17,500 bases of DNA from Glandiceps talaboti (GCF_964340395.1 NC_135557.1:19221225-19238724); one strand, 5' to 3'; positions 1 through 9,655 are shown, counted from the first letter of the stretch. The notes: a model not told the origin generated them from the letters alone. Made by a program: numbers and translations.

Positions 1-22
1 TAAAACAGTGGAAACATGATAG

Positions 23-743
23 CGGAACCATACATTTTTTAGGCCTAAGCAAAAAGCTTATAAACTCAGCTTGTGCCACTTTTAACTTGTACAACTTCAA
101 CGACTTTCACAGAAATACTATTTTTTTTATTCAATCATTCTATAAAATATACTAGTACTGTAAAACAGCGTTTGGAAAATAAAATAAAATATTGCATAGA
201 AAACATTCAGTATCAGAAAAATCTTACCACGTGACCTCGTTAGCCCAATGAAACACAAGTATAACCCTAGGTAATTCATCGACATATATAGAAGAAAATG
301 TACCTCCTAGGTAATTAGGCATCGACATATATACATAAAAAGGTTTACCTCTAAGGTAAATCATCGTAATAGATAAAACAAGTTTACCCCCTAGGTAATT
401 AAGTCATTGAAAAACGTCACTTCTGGTTAGTATGGTTACAAATCATAACAAACTGGCAAACAAAACATGGTGCATTAGGAACTAGCAGTAAACAGCAAAT
501 CTCTGGCTCACATGGAATGCGCAGAGTCGAAAGTTTATTCACCTTCTGAGGTAGCGAATCCAGGATGTGACCCTGATCCGTAACAAGTACTGTACACATC
601 TCTTTAGACTTTACCGTATTTCTTATCTCCTTTGAATTCTGTTGGCACATAAAAATCACGGTGTCAACAGGCCACTTGAATGACCTTTTGTGTGACCCCG
701 TATTTTACATCTGTATTCTTTCTGACAGCTAGCAATTATGTTA
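23..743 (+). repeat. Left arm of a ~710 bp long inverted repeat
   Basis: This 721 bp segment recurs as its reverse complement at 15982-16688. Hand alignment gives 690 aligned positions with 24 substitutions (about 96.5% identity) and nine indels; the length changes sum exactly to the 14 bp difference between arms. Similarity ends abruptly at both edges: outside CGGAACC on the outer side and after ATGTTA on the inner side. Only 22 bases of outer flank are in the window, and they do not match the right flank. The arm holds a palindromic CACGTG (228-233) inside GTCACGTGG-type sequence, conserved in the other arm, and a run of ~40 bp subrepeats. The 80-codon minus-strand frame at 417-659 is not a gene: the other arm breaks it with an 8-nt insertion and stops. 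It may be a terminal inverted repeat of a large DNA element, or one copy of a dispersed repeat. Confidence 0.93.
262..405 (+). repeat. Tandem ~40 bp subrepeats inside the left arm
   Basis: Four imperfect copies of a ~40 bp unit are built on the core CCTAGGTAATT followed by a CATCGACATATATA-like stretch. Cores start near 266, 306, 348 (degenerate, CTAAGGTAAAT) and 389. The right arm has three copies because of a 24 bp deletion in the third unit. Subterminal arrays like this are known in some foldback-type DNA transposons, where they can serve as transposase-binding sites; that role here is inference. Confidence 0.75.
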
Positions 744-975
744 CCCCCCAAAAAATATAAACAACCCTGTAACGAAGTGCTACATTTTGTCGGATACTAA
801 GATAACCTACTCTTGATTCAAAATCCTTCCCCAAAACAAACGAAAATACCCGGATGTGCAAATCAGAGGTGACACAACAGCTCATTAAAGTACCCCAGTT
901 GTCATAATTGATGTCACAAATTGACATTTCTCTTTTCTTCATGTTACATTCTGAATTCTAATGTCACAGTGGCAT
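744..975. other. Short spacer between the left arm and the glycosyltransferase gene
   Basis: Unique-looking, CpG-normal sequence without a credible gene. It would contain the cleavage region for the minus-strand glycosyltransferase transcript, since its poly(A) signal lies at 976-981. A 68-codon minus-strand frame at 736-942 has no recognisable features and runs into the repeat arm, so I do not annotate it as coding. Confidence 0.5.
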
Positions 976-981
976 TTTATT
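976..981 (-). terminator. Poly(A) signal AATAAA of the glycosyltransferase gene
   Basis: The plus strand reads TTTATT, which is AATAAA on the minus strand, two bases downstream of the TAA stop of the 984-2045 gene. A very short 3' UTR is implied if it is used. Position and consensus match are seen in the sequence; use is inferred. Confidence 0.55.
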
Positions 982-983
982 AT

Positions 984-2045
984 TTATCCATCTATCTTTA
1001 TCTTTGACTCAGATTTTCTTTTTTTCAGCTCAGTCCACCAAGGTTCAGGTGGATCGATATTTAAAGGAATGATATCTTTCGTGCCATAGTAAATAAATCG
1101 AGACATTTCACCAAAAGCTGAATCAAGTTCTCTAATGTTTTGTAGGTTAAACTCTCGAATATAATTTCCGTCCTTTTGTCGGGGTGCTCCTATCCAACTC
1201 CAGAGTTTCAACGAGTCCTTCCAGATATGAAAAGTGTAGTGTCCGTTCTGCCAATCAAATTTTCTGTAAAACAGAGTTTTCCAGTTAATATTGTCCGGTC
1301 GATGCATGCTGTAGTTTTCGATGTGAATCAAATGAGGGAATTTCTCAGCCAAGTTGTGATGATCTACGATGGCGTTGCAATTATAACAATAGTCTCTGTA
1401 TGTCTCTTCATAACTTTTGTAGAATTCTTTCAAAAATTGGGAGTCTTTGCTCGCCATCATCACAGCACCACTAAGCAGATAGCCGTCTTCACGACCAGCG
1501 ACGTAGTCGTACTTTCGTAAAGGGTCTAGAGGGTTGACCACGAATATGTCCGTATCGAAGTAAACGCCCCCTTCTCGAAGAAGTATTCGTAGTCTTGCAA
1601 TATCTGACATATGCTCAGGCCAATTTTTGTTCAGTGGCTTACCATTGACTTCTGTAGGACCTGCCATGTACTTCACTTCTAGTTGTGGTATTAGTGAGAC
1701 CTGGTTCCAATACTCACCTTCAGGTTCGCAATCGGTGTAAAAGAATATTTTATCAGGTTTCATGACTTGGTAGACGCTGGCCAGACTAAGCATATGGATC
1801 ATAGTGAAAGGACGACAGTTAAACCAGACGAAGTGGGCTGTATTTGGAATTACGTAGTGATCGTGGGGCTGTAAAGTCCCATTTATCCAACCTGTACCTC
1901 CAAGTAAAACATTGTCCAAACCAAACCAGGCAACGAAAAATTTGTATCGCATGTCAAGACTGTAGTCATAGAATACGAACGTTGATACACAGAATATAAG
2001 ACTCCACAGTGCACATAATTTCATAGCTTTTATATTCTTTCTCAT
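984..2045 (-). CDS. Golgi type II membrane glycosyltransferase, DXD class (GT32-like, Gly_transf_sug)
   Basis: A 353-residue protein in one uninterrupted exon. It most likely transfers a sugar from a nucleotide-sugar donor to a glycan in the Golgi lumen; donor and acceptor cannot be told. The N-terminus has a short basic tail (MRKNIKAMK) and one hydrophobic segment at about residues 9-26, the layout of a type II Golgi enzyme. The catalytic domain follows. An IPNTAHFVWF segment (66-75) matches the IPKxIHxxWF start of the GT32/Gly_transf_sug fold. A SDIARLRIL helix (147-155) and EGGVYFDTDIFVV (158-170) carry the metal-binding DXD motif, Asp164-Thr-Asp166. A late FHIWKDS segment (272-278) resembles the conserved C-terminal His-Trp region. 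Two N-glycosylation sequons are visible, Asn55-Gly-Thr and Asn244-Tyr-Ser. Length is usual for the family and no key motif is missing. The first ATG gives the signal anchor, and a splice acceptor ends 5 nt before it. Specific activity (for example galactosyl- or N-acetylglucosaminyltransferase) is not assignable. Confidence 0.9.
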   Translation of the reverse strand: MRKNIKAMKLCALWSLIFCVSTFVFYDYSLDMRYKFFVAWFGLDNVLLGGTGWINGTLQPHDHYVIPNTAHFVWFNCRPFTMIHMLSLASVYQVMKPDKIFFYTDCEPEGEYWNQVSLIPQLEVKYMAGPTEVNGKPLNKNWPEHMSDIARLRILLREGGVYFDTDIFVVNPLDPLRKYDYVAGREDGYLLSGAVMMASKDSQFLKEFYKSYEETYRDYCYNCNAIVDHHNLAEKFPHLIHIENYSMHRPDNINWKTLFYRKFDWQNGHYTFHIWKDSLKLWSWIGAPRQKDGNYIREFNLQNIRELDSAFGEMSRFIYYGTKDIIPLNIDPPEPWWTELKKRKSESKIKIDG

Positions 2046-2352
2046 TTTGCCTGTTGGATAGATAACAGAAGAAATATGAAAAATATTAAAGCGGTCATAT
2101 GGATAAGGATTGGGTATTATATTTTGATTATAAATCTATGTAATAATTGTATCATGGCTTCCGACTTGAACAATCAATATGAAACAACAACAATTACAAA
2201 AGATTAATAAATGTGTAATTAAAATGTTTGTTATTATACGTACAAAAACAGACATTTTAGACATTTAAAAAAATAAGCCTTTTTCAATGTATCAAGTTAC
2301 AAACACAGACTTGGTCTATGTTGTGTCATGTTGATCATGTTTTTAGTTTCTT

Positions 2353-2600
2353 CACACCCCCCCACACACACACACACGTACGTACCTACGTTCACTCACG
2401 CACGCACAGACAGACAGACAGACATGCATACATACATACATACATACATACATACATACATACATACATACACATACATACATACATACATACATACATA
2501 CATCCATCCATCCATCCATCCATGCATGCATGCATGCATGCATGCATGCATACATACATACATACATACATACATACATACATACATACATACATACATA
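2353..2600 (+). repeat. Compound tetranucleotide microsatellite (CAGA/CATA/CATC/CATG/CATA)
   Basis: A C-run and (AC)n lead into about 4 units of CAGA (2405-2423), then (CATA)n from about 2427 to 2500 with one CACATA interruption, (CATC)n at 2501-2520, (CATG)n at 2521-2550 and (CATA)n at 2551-2600. All frames stay open on both strands (YIHT- and MYVC-type repeats), which explains several spurious reading frames. It lies in the predicted 5' UTR intron. Confidence 0.97.
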
Positions 2601-2741
2601 AACAATATTAGAGGCTTATTTTGATGTCGAAGCTGAAAATTTGGTAGGTCGGGTCATGAGAAAAAATGGCGTCACCCTTAATAGGGTATATTCAATCCGA
2701 ACTCATGAATGTTGTAACCCGCCTACCTTTCCTTTCTTACA

Positions 2742-2749
2742 TGACGTCA
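2742..2749. promoter_or_regulatory. CRE-type palindrome TGACGTCA
   Basis: A perfect full cAMP-response-element octamer lies in the predicted 5' UTR intron of the glycosyltransferase gene. An 8-base site has roughly a one-in-four chance of occurring in a window of this size, so this is only a candidate. Confidence 0.25.
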
Positions 2750-3767
2750 TAAATTAACATAAAATGACTTACAACAGAAAGACCGGCCTTTGCATATAAT
2801 AATTTATTAGTACCAAAGCAAATATAATAAACTTTCCGTTTGGTGGTACCGAGTCAATGCCTGTAAACATTTGAAAGTTAAAACATGAAACAAAGCGCTT
2901 CCCTGTTTGTATTAAAATATACTATTAGTGGTAAATACTCCACTTTTTTTATTTCGAGTATTCGGCCCAATCAACATAACATGAACATGTGTTTTAACGA
3001 CTGCTATTTAAAATGTTTCATTATTATACTGGTATATTTTATTCGGTGCCCGCTTTTAGACTTTGTATACACATGCGCAGTTGTACATTTGTCTACCCGT
3101 CACTCGGTGAGAACACACCTTGCAGTTGTTTTACAGCGAAAGGCATACCTAAGCTTAAGAACCTTTTTTTTTTTCAAATGACTATGTATCTTGACTAACT
3201 CTACCCAAGCAATTGATTTTTAGAAAGGATAATTCACATTTTTTGGCATTTTTGTGGCTCTAGACAGGTTAGGGTCAGACTCTAAGTTTTAACGTCGATG
3301 GTAACGGAAACGAGTTCAATGTGGTATTTCAAGTACACCTCGTGACCTCGTCTCATATATGTACGCACATTGTCAGAAATCGCCTCACCCTAATGTAGTC
3401 TAATTATTCAAGGTCCCCACACGCTTTGAATATCGTATCACTTAATATCGTTGACACTTTCCTAACGTATCTTTAGATAAGAAAAAAGATATGGCAGACA
3501 TTTAATAGTATCGCGTATATGTGGTTATCATTCTGTTGATAACAATCTTATTTGACCAATTCAAGTTAACGTCACCGTATGTCGTTTTAGAACAACCGGG
3601 CGGGTCACAGTGAAATTTCCACTCTCACTCATTAGGAACGAGCGTCGTCAGAAAGTTGTGAAAACCCAAAAATTTTAAGTTACAATTTCAAACAAACAGA
3701 ATGGTAAATTTATGAATATAATAGATTTTTAATAACTCAAAATATAAACAACAATTATAAAACTTAC

Positions 3768-3905
3768 CGTGAATCGGAGACAGATTCGAAAGCGGTTTTA
3801 TTTCTGTTGAAGGTCGCGCACAACATGTACACACCACTCTTTGTCAAACTGAAAAGACTGCAAAGCTATCAAAGGGTCAGCAATATGGCGGGCTCTTTCA
3901 ATTCT
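3768..3905 (-). promoter_or_regulatory. Candidate first non-coding exon and promoter region of the glycosyltransferase gene
   Basis: Minus-strand sequence directly upstream of the consensus donor at 3767. It is CpG-rich relative to AT-rich surroundings and contains a YY1-like AATATGGCGG core at about 3882-3891, a motif often found near transcription starts. No ATG-led frame of note is present. The transcription start cannot be placed, and a donor near 4257 may define a different first exon. Confidence 0.3.
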
Positions 3906-4461
3906 TCGCCCTCAAATTAAAGTTTGATAATTACACTCGGAAATTACCAATGAATGTGATAAACTACTGTTTTAAGACTTTGGTGTGGCCTTATGTCCGG
4001 TGTACCGTGTTGACCCATTATATGTGACCGCGGAAGGAGATCTAGAAACGAACTGTTCCTATTGCGCACCACCACTGAGCATATTAATTTCCCTCATTGA
4101 ATAACCTGTACTACTATATTAAAAAGATATCAAGATTGACCAAAATTAGCCAAAACAAAACAGATAAACTAACCGAAAGTGTGTATCACTAGTTGAGTGA
4201 ATAGAGATACACACAGCGGGTTTTTTTCGAATTAGGCCTATATATGTCATAACTTACCATCAGTATGTGACCAGTATTCATAGATTGTCGTTAGTGTTAG
4301 GGATAAATAATCAACAAACAAACCTGATATTTCAAACCATTCCAATTTTGATTTCCAGTAAGCCTGACGGTGTACACATTTAGGCACGTAGTAGTTGTGT
4401 TTATACACACTGGGTTAGGGAGCCATGGCTTTGTCCAAATCTCAGACTCCTATAGAACATT
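3906..4461. other. Non-coding stretch upstream of the predicted promoter
   Basis: No gene is seen. There is a short perfect 9 bp inverted repeat (4179-4187 with 4206-4214), a consensus minus-strand splice donor near 4257, and a TTAGGCCTA motif near 4231 resembling the core of the long-arm termini. CpG content is normal. Confidence 0.4.
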
Positions 4462-4696
4462 TACAATACAATACAATACAATACAATACTACAATTAAAC
4501 TTTATTGATCCCTGTCAGGAAATTATAGTGTCTGGCATAAACAGTAAAACAATTTAAACGAGTACATAAAAACAACACTTTCACTACCAAAACACGTACA
4601 TAACGAGGATAAAAGAACGACGATAACTCGAAAAGAGTAGGCGTTAAAAATGAGTGGCCACGGCTAGACATGTGAGCGTGTAGGGTTAGAGTCGAG

Positions 4697-4734
<38 letters not shown>

Positions 4735-4881
4735 TGGTTGGTTGCGTAATTTAATTGCTGCTGGAATCAATAATTGCTTATAGCGTGTTGTTCTGGTGCG
4801 GGTAATCTGAGTCTGCCATTTCTTTCGGTCCGAGTCCCAATCAAGCGTGACAAATGTACAGAATTCTGGAAATTCTATCAA
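4462..4881 (-). mobile_element. 5'-truncated non-LTR retrotransposon 3' end (CR1/L2-like)
   Basis: Read on the minus strand, the piece starts in the last part of an ORF2-like reverse transcriptase protein. The segment RTRTTRYKQLLIPAAIKLRN (4800-4741) resembles the conserved C-terminal block of CR1/L2-type ORF2 proteins, of the form RTxRYxxSFxPxAIxLxN. A (CAGA)n array (4697-4734) directly follows, then a 3' UTR with GGGATCAATAAAGTTTAAT (about 4510-4494), and finally an (ATTGT)n tail at 4462-4495, the short tandem tail typical of such elements. Everything upstream of the C-terminus is missing, so it is dead on arrival. Clade assignment is uncertain, and no clear target duplication was found. 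Confidence 0.75.
4697..4734 (+). repeat. (GTCT)n microsatellite
   Basis: About 9.5 perfect GTCT units, lying at the junction between the reverse-transcriptase C-terminal codons and the 3' UTR of the retrotransposon fragment. On the minus strand it extends the frame as repeated QTDR, hiding the original stop codon. Confidence 0.95.
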
Positions 4882-6155
4882 CTATTAATTGTTCGTCTAG
4901 ATATTGATGTCAAATTTACAACAACATCTTCATCAACAAAAAGTCGTGAATGCCACACACACACATAATAAAAATGGGGGAGGGGGTATCAAATAACATT
5001 ATCTCTCAGAAATGTAGTGTTCCAAAACCCCCAATCACGAGTTTAATGAATCCTGGTTAACATGTACAGCAATTCAATTATATGTAATATTCAAATCTGG
5101 AGGAATAACACACAGGGGGGGGGGGGGGGTTACCCCCAAATTTTCAGACAGGGATGTGCGGCCCAGATCTACCTATGTATAATCCAAAATAAAAAACATT
5201 GCTAGGAATTTCCAGTCACCATCATCTGGTCAATTACCGTTTCCCATGTTATTGACCTCACAATTAGAGAATTTTTAGAAGAAAAGTCAACTCAGTGATT
5301 TTTTGGTGTGAAATGTTACCAAGTTGGGCTACACATACCCATATACATCGTACCTTTCTATGGGTGTATCCCTCCCCGGGGGATACACAATCATAACCTA
5401 CTTTACAATTTAAAGGCATGCTCGAAATTCATTCCCAACTCCTACTTCAGGTTGCAATAACAAGTATTGAATAAACATTTTCTCCTTCCAGTTTTGTTTT
5501 CAGTTGTTTTAACATTTAAAAAATTGTTTGCCAGTCCAATGAAATATAGTAAAACTATACATATAAAAGTACTCCTGGCAATAACACAAGACGGTAAATA
5601 AGACATATTTTCATATTGTGGTCATTGTAGCGCTTCACCTGATGTGCATTGCACCTCCAACGGCCTTCTAAATAAGTAAGTTGTTTGTCTACAAATACTA
5701 GTACTATAAAAATGTCAAATCGTACTAATTAGTGAAAACCAGTGAAATTTTGTAGTTTTTTAATGAAATGATTAGTAACCCGAGTGAGTGATTGCAAAAC
5801 ATTTCGATGAATTCGCCTAGAGGGCATTAAAAGTATAACGGGGGAGGGGAAGGGGAGTCCCCGGGAGAGGGGGAGCGGTGTCAACATTTTCCTTACAAAA
5901 GAGTGAAATACAAGATCAAAACATTAATTTTGAAGATTTATTAGAGGGGAAATAAAGATAAAGGGACTGGTGATGATGCTTGTCTAAGTAACAAATTTCT
6001 CGATCTGTTGATACGAGTCGCGTCGATGCTTCTAAAGTTTATTTTGTTGTATTGCTACCTGTATGCTTCTAACGTGTTCAAATAATTATGCGTGGAAAAC
6101 AAATTGCATGGTACGGTGACGTCTGATTGTTTTAATACTTTAAAAGTTGAGTTTT

Positions 6156-6156
<1 letters not shown>
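4882..6156. other. Gene-free stretch with G15 run
   Basis: No coding region is recognised. Contents include a (CA)n run near 4954-4966, an uninterrupted G15 run at 5115-5129, and a 25 bp near-palindrome GTGTATCCC...GGGATACAC (5364-5388). A purine-rich GGGGAGGGGAAGGGGAG segment lies at about 5840-5875 with potential for G-quadruplex structure. CpG content is normal, unlike the DNA after 7 kb. Confidence 0.5.

Positions 6157-6194
<38 letters not shown>
6157..6194 (+). repeat. (TTG)n microsatellite
   Basis: About 12.7 perfect trinucleotide units between AT-rich flanks. No reading frame uses it. Confidence 0.95.
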
Positions 6195-6790
6195 CATAAC
6201 AAGCATCTAACATTATTGCAGAGACGCGTACTGCATACCTACGTTAAAAACAACTACGGACCGCCAACAAACACTACATAATGATCTAGAAAGGTGAGCC
6301 GTCAACATATCCCCATGTTATTACATTATTATGCTGGAATGGGATGGGAGCATCCCCCCCCCGTGGGGAGAAGAATACTAGTGGTCATCAGCTTTGTGCG
6401 GCCAATGTTCAATCCTGTTCCCATTTTGACCAGAAATAAATGCGTAGTCCATTATAGACAAGATAGGTTTTTAGAAGATCACATTTCAGGTTAAATATAA
6501 GGATATCAGCGGAATCGGAATGGGGAATCAGCTGATAATTTATCATACCAAAACAACTTATCAGTCGAAAATAGTGTAGGGTTGACCCCCGGCTGGCCCT
6601 CTGTTAGACTCTTCTTCAGCTTGAAAACAAACGAACCCCATTTCAGACCAAAGGGCTAGGAAACAAATCACATATCACGGTACATATATACGTATGGCCG
6701 ATTAGGGCAATTAATACCCCAGGGGCCGGGGAGGGGTGAACTAAACGAATACAAGTATATACTACTGTCACTACGGGATTCATTTGGCCG
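6195..6790. other. Gene-free stretch
   Basis: A 66-codon plus-strand frame at 6294-6494 has no recognisable features and I do not accept it. Short C- and G-runs occur (about 6354-6361, 6717-6736). Nothing else is supported. Confidence 0.4.
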
Positions 6791-6888
6791 ACACACACAT
6801 ACATACATACATACATACATACATACATACATACACACATACATACATACATACATACATACATACATACATACATACATACATACAT
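6791..6888 (+). repeat. (ACAT)n microsatellite
   Basis: About 24 units, led by (AC)n and interrupted once by ACACACAT near 6834. It is followed by a loose AAAT-rich tract (6914-6951). Same repeat class and orientation as the array at 2427-2600. The minus-strand MYVC-type frames here are artefacts of it. Confidence 0.97.
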
Positions 6889-7030
6889 TCATAAATACAC
6901 ATGCATCATACGCCTTAAATAAATAAACAAATACGTAAATAAATAAATATATACAAGTTTATGAACATCCATCCTGCCTTTGAAATAAAAACAATATAAA
7001 CAACCTAAAAGTTACTTAGGTTTGAGATAT

Positions 7031-7036
7031 TTTATT
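7031..7036 (-). terminator. Candidate poly(A) signal of a minus-strand transcript
   Basis: The minus strand reads GCAATAAAATATCTC, followed about 30-50 nt later by a T/G-rich TTGTTTATATTGTTTTTA (around 7005-6985), the usual arrangement of signal and downstream element. It sits where CpG content begins to fall, so it could mark the 3' end of a long minus-strand transcription unit covering the DNA to its right. No coding exon of that unit is visible. Confidence 0.3.
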
Positions 7037-7049
7037 GCACAAAGATATA

Positions 7050-7315
7050 ATGATCAAATTATCACATATATTACAAAGATAACATCAGGGATTCATAGAC
7101 AAGTGAACGAACATTCAAAACATGTATGCAAATGTGCCTAGCAACAAGACCACGCCATAGCAACAGCCAAATGATCACATATATTGCAAAGATAACAGGG
7201 ATTAATAGACAAATGAACAAATATTCAAAAAATATATGCAATTATGTCTAGGAACATGACCACACCCATAGCAACAGACAAATGGTCGTGTATATTACAA
7301 AGATAACAACAGGGT
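7050..7315 (+). repeat. Tandem repeat, ~112 bp period, about 2.3 copies
   Basis: The anchor ATCACATATATTRCAAAGATAAC starts at 7061 and 7174, and a diverged GTCGTGTATATTACAAAGATAAC starts at 7285, giving periods of 113 and 111. Between anchors the units share CAGGGATT-ATAGACAA-TGAAC-AA-ATTCAAAA and a CATAGCAACAG segment. Copies are diverged, so this is an older local amplification. No known family is recognised. Confidence 0.85.
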
Positions 7316-9526
7316 TGGATAGGCAACTGGATAACCATATGCATTCAACAATGAACACCTATACCTAGCATGGATCATGGATGTGGGTAAACATTTTTTA
7401 AAACTGCACATTTGTGCTACAACGCTATTGGCATTATTTATTTAAAACAAAAAGATGAGAAATTCTTAGTCTTCTTGACCTTCACGCATGTCTGTTTCCT
7501 TTGCCAAGTGATATCTACATATTTCATCAATGTATCACAGAAGGGGTAGTCTTACTGACAATTCGTTTGTTTTTGGGTCGAATCAATATTTTTCAAAAAT
7601 TTAAAATTCAAAATCTAATCAAATCCAGACCTCTCTACCTACCTACCCTATTTTCTGAGGCTGTTTATCAGAAACACACAATTTTGATTTTGTTTGACCT
7701 TATTTATGCGGTATTATGCAGCAAGTATAACTTTTCTTTTTCTGCTACATTTTTCTGGAAATAAAAAACACAAAAAATGATTATTGTAAAAAGAAGTGTA
7801 CACTATATATACAGTAAATCTATTTTGACAGTCTCTTGAAATGCTTAGTTTTACATAAGTGTGGCTTTAGCATTCAAGCTGCAGTATTAATAATTTATCC
7901 TTACCATGTATGATTTTATTATATGAAAATAACAAAAATATTATGATCATAGTACTTGGAAAAGAATTGTTTTGTAAATTTTGGTTTCTACTCAGTACAG
8001 AAAGTTAAACAGTCATAAAATGTTATTACATAGGCATCATACCATTATGAAAGTCATTACTGAGAGTAAAGAGAATTGAAATTTGAAAACATAAAATAAT
8101 TATGAATAACTATAAAATATTATTTACCATGATTAGCAACTCTAAAAACTAATAATGTATTGAACAGGTTTTATATTGTGTGAGTCATGACATAAAGGGA
8201 TCCGATACAAAAACACCAAATTTTGGCTGGTCACAAGAAATAACTGTGTCTTAGCAGGCACATCAAATTGGCTTAGAGTGCACACTGTTCATTTTAAAAC
8301 CCATGTTAGATTGAAACTGGTGTTCTACTCATGTATAGAAATACTCTTGAAATGATAGAACTGGATGAACAATTCAAAGTATGTCACTTATAACTTAAAG
8401 GGTCCATATATGATGATTTTGACTGGAGGGTGGATTGATTTGCAGAGTGTATTTGTAAAGTGTAGAAATTATGGTTGGAATAATTTACCATATGTGAACA
8501 GAACATACAGGGCTTGAATTTCACTTCCACTTTGTAGTCAGATTTAATCAAGTACCCAGTGTTTCAACTACCATTTTCTATTGAATATCCATTGGTCTAG
8601 TAGCGAATCACCTATGTATATTTGGTAGTGGAGATATGTTGAATAGTGTACATGTGCCCTTGGCTACTGCTAATTCTAAGTCCTGTACATGTATATTGAT
8701 TTGTACAGCTGCACTGTTATTGTTAGAGAACAACGTCAGTTTGATGTGACCTTCATTTGATTTGAACTGTCTCAGTGAAATGGGAACAATCTATTCAGGA
8801 CCTGTTGAACCATTTGTTTTTATTCATGAGTGGGACACAAGTTCTGTTTTTAACTGTAGTATTTTATTCAATGTAGTTGTAAGAAGTCCTTGAGCAGCAC
8901 AGCGTGGTACTGGTAGTTTAATATGATAATGATGAACACTTCTGTCTGTGGGCACTCATCAGAAACAGCTTGTACTGTAGAGTGGAATGTTATCTAAAAT
9001 ATTTAGGGTATAACCATAATCAAACAATTTATATGTTACTCTACTTGATAGTCTTCCAAAACAATGTGGCAATCAATCAATCAATCAATTCATATTTCTT
9101 TCATCAGTCTGAAAAACCGTCTTTCAAATATACATTGTATCCTATATCCATGGTCAGTTTAATTTCAGAGGCATTTATGATTTGACACAGTTGGAATATT
9201 AGATCATTGATTTATTTAGATTTAAAAGTTTTCAAATGTCCACAAACCAATTTCATTACATATTTTATACTTTCTAGATTCTAACATTCACAATATTTAC
9301 AAAACATTTTAGCAGCTGCAACAGTTGTTTTGAATATCAATTCAGATACCAGTTGCCTTGTCCACATTGTATCAAAGAACAGCCTGGCATCATTTGAAAT
9401 TCCTCAGGCATAATGTTGGTCCATGTCTGGCTTTGTCATCCTCTGCAGGCATATACATTGTATACATGGCCCTTCACAGCTTGTAGTCAAATAGAGGTCA
9501 ACCTTCAGTACCAGCACACACACTCA
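7316..9526. other. Gene-free, strongly CpG-depleted stretch
   Basis: No reading frame above 90 codons and no recognisable protein. I counted about five CpG from 7801 to 9700, against several tens expected from base composition. TG and CA are abundant, consistent with long-term methylation and deamination. (AATC)n occurs at 9071-9090. The small frames at 7501-7764 and 8970-9185 look random. It may be intron or UTR of an unseen transcript. Confidence 0.45.
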
Positions 9527-9556
9527 CTCCTCCTCCTCCTCCTCCTCCTCCTCCTC

Positions 9557-9652
<96 letters not shown>

Positions 9653-9655
9653 CCC
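9527..9655 (+). repeat. 129-nt pure pyrimidine tract, (TCC)n then (TC)n
   Basis: About 11 TCC units (9528-9560) run straight into about 45 TC units (9561-9650) and a C-run, without a single purine. The complementary strand is an equally long purine tract. The poly-(Ser-Leu) and poly-(Glu-Arg) frames crossing it are not genes. Mirror symmetry of (TC)n allows intramolecular triplex (H-DNA) formation in principle. Confidence 0.98.

Larger units (their letters stand above)
2051..3767 (-). other. Predicted 5' UTR intron of the glycosyltransferase gene
   Basis: On the minus strand, TTCTTCTGTTATCTATCCAACAG ends at position 2051, a reasonable acceptor with pyrimidine-rich run-in, followed by GCAAAATG, so the coding exon would begin 5 nt before the start codon. 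A consensus donor, GGTAAGT, places the intron start at 3767. A second strong donor (GTAAGT at about 4257) offers an alternative first exon. The interval contains a compound microsatellite, one perfect CRE-type octamer and no coding potential: the small frames at 2885-3198 have no recognisable features. The model is inferred from splice consensus alone. Confidence 0.45.

Noticed and set aside
417-659. 80-codon minus-strand frame inside the left arm as a possible element-encoded protein
   Set aside because: The right arm carries an 8-nt insertion, a 5-nt insertion and other indels in the same stretch and quickly hits a stop. The substitutions show no codon pattern.
1176-1520. 114-codon plus-strand frame
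   Set aside because: Lies antisense within the glycosyltransferase gene and is a shadow of its codons; no protein features of its own.
2318-2624. Several overlapping frames on both strands rich in HTYI or MYVC repeats
   Set aside because: They are translations of the tetranucleotide microsatellite, open in all frames because the repeat lacks stops.
4179-4214. 9 bp perfect inverted repeat GTGTGTATC/GATACACAC
   Set aside because: Short, isolated, low-complexity arms; expected by chance in AT- and CA-rich DNA.
5364-5388. 25 bp near-palindrome GTGTATCCC...GGGATACAC
   Set aside because: Single occurrence without context that would suggest an operator or element end.
6294-6494. 66-codon plus-strand frame
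   Set aside because: No domain, low-complexity C-run inside, no splice or promoter context.
6643-6892. Minus-strand frames at the (ACAT)n array
   Set aside because: Mostly microsatellite translation with short random extensions.
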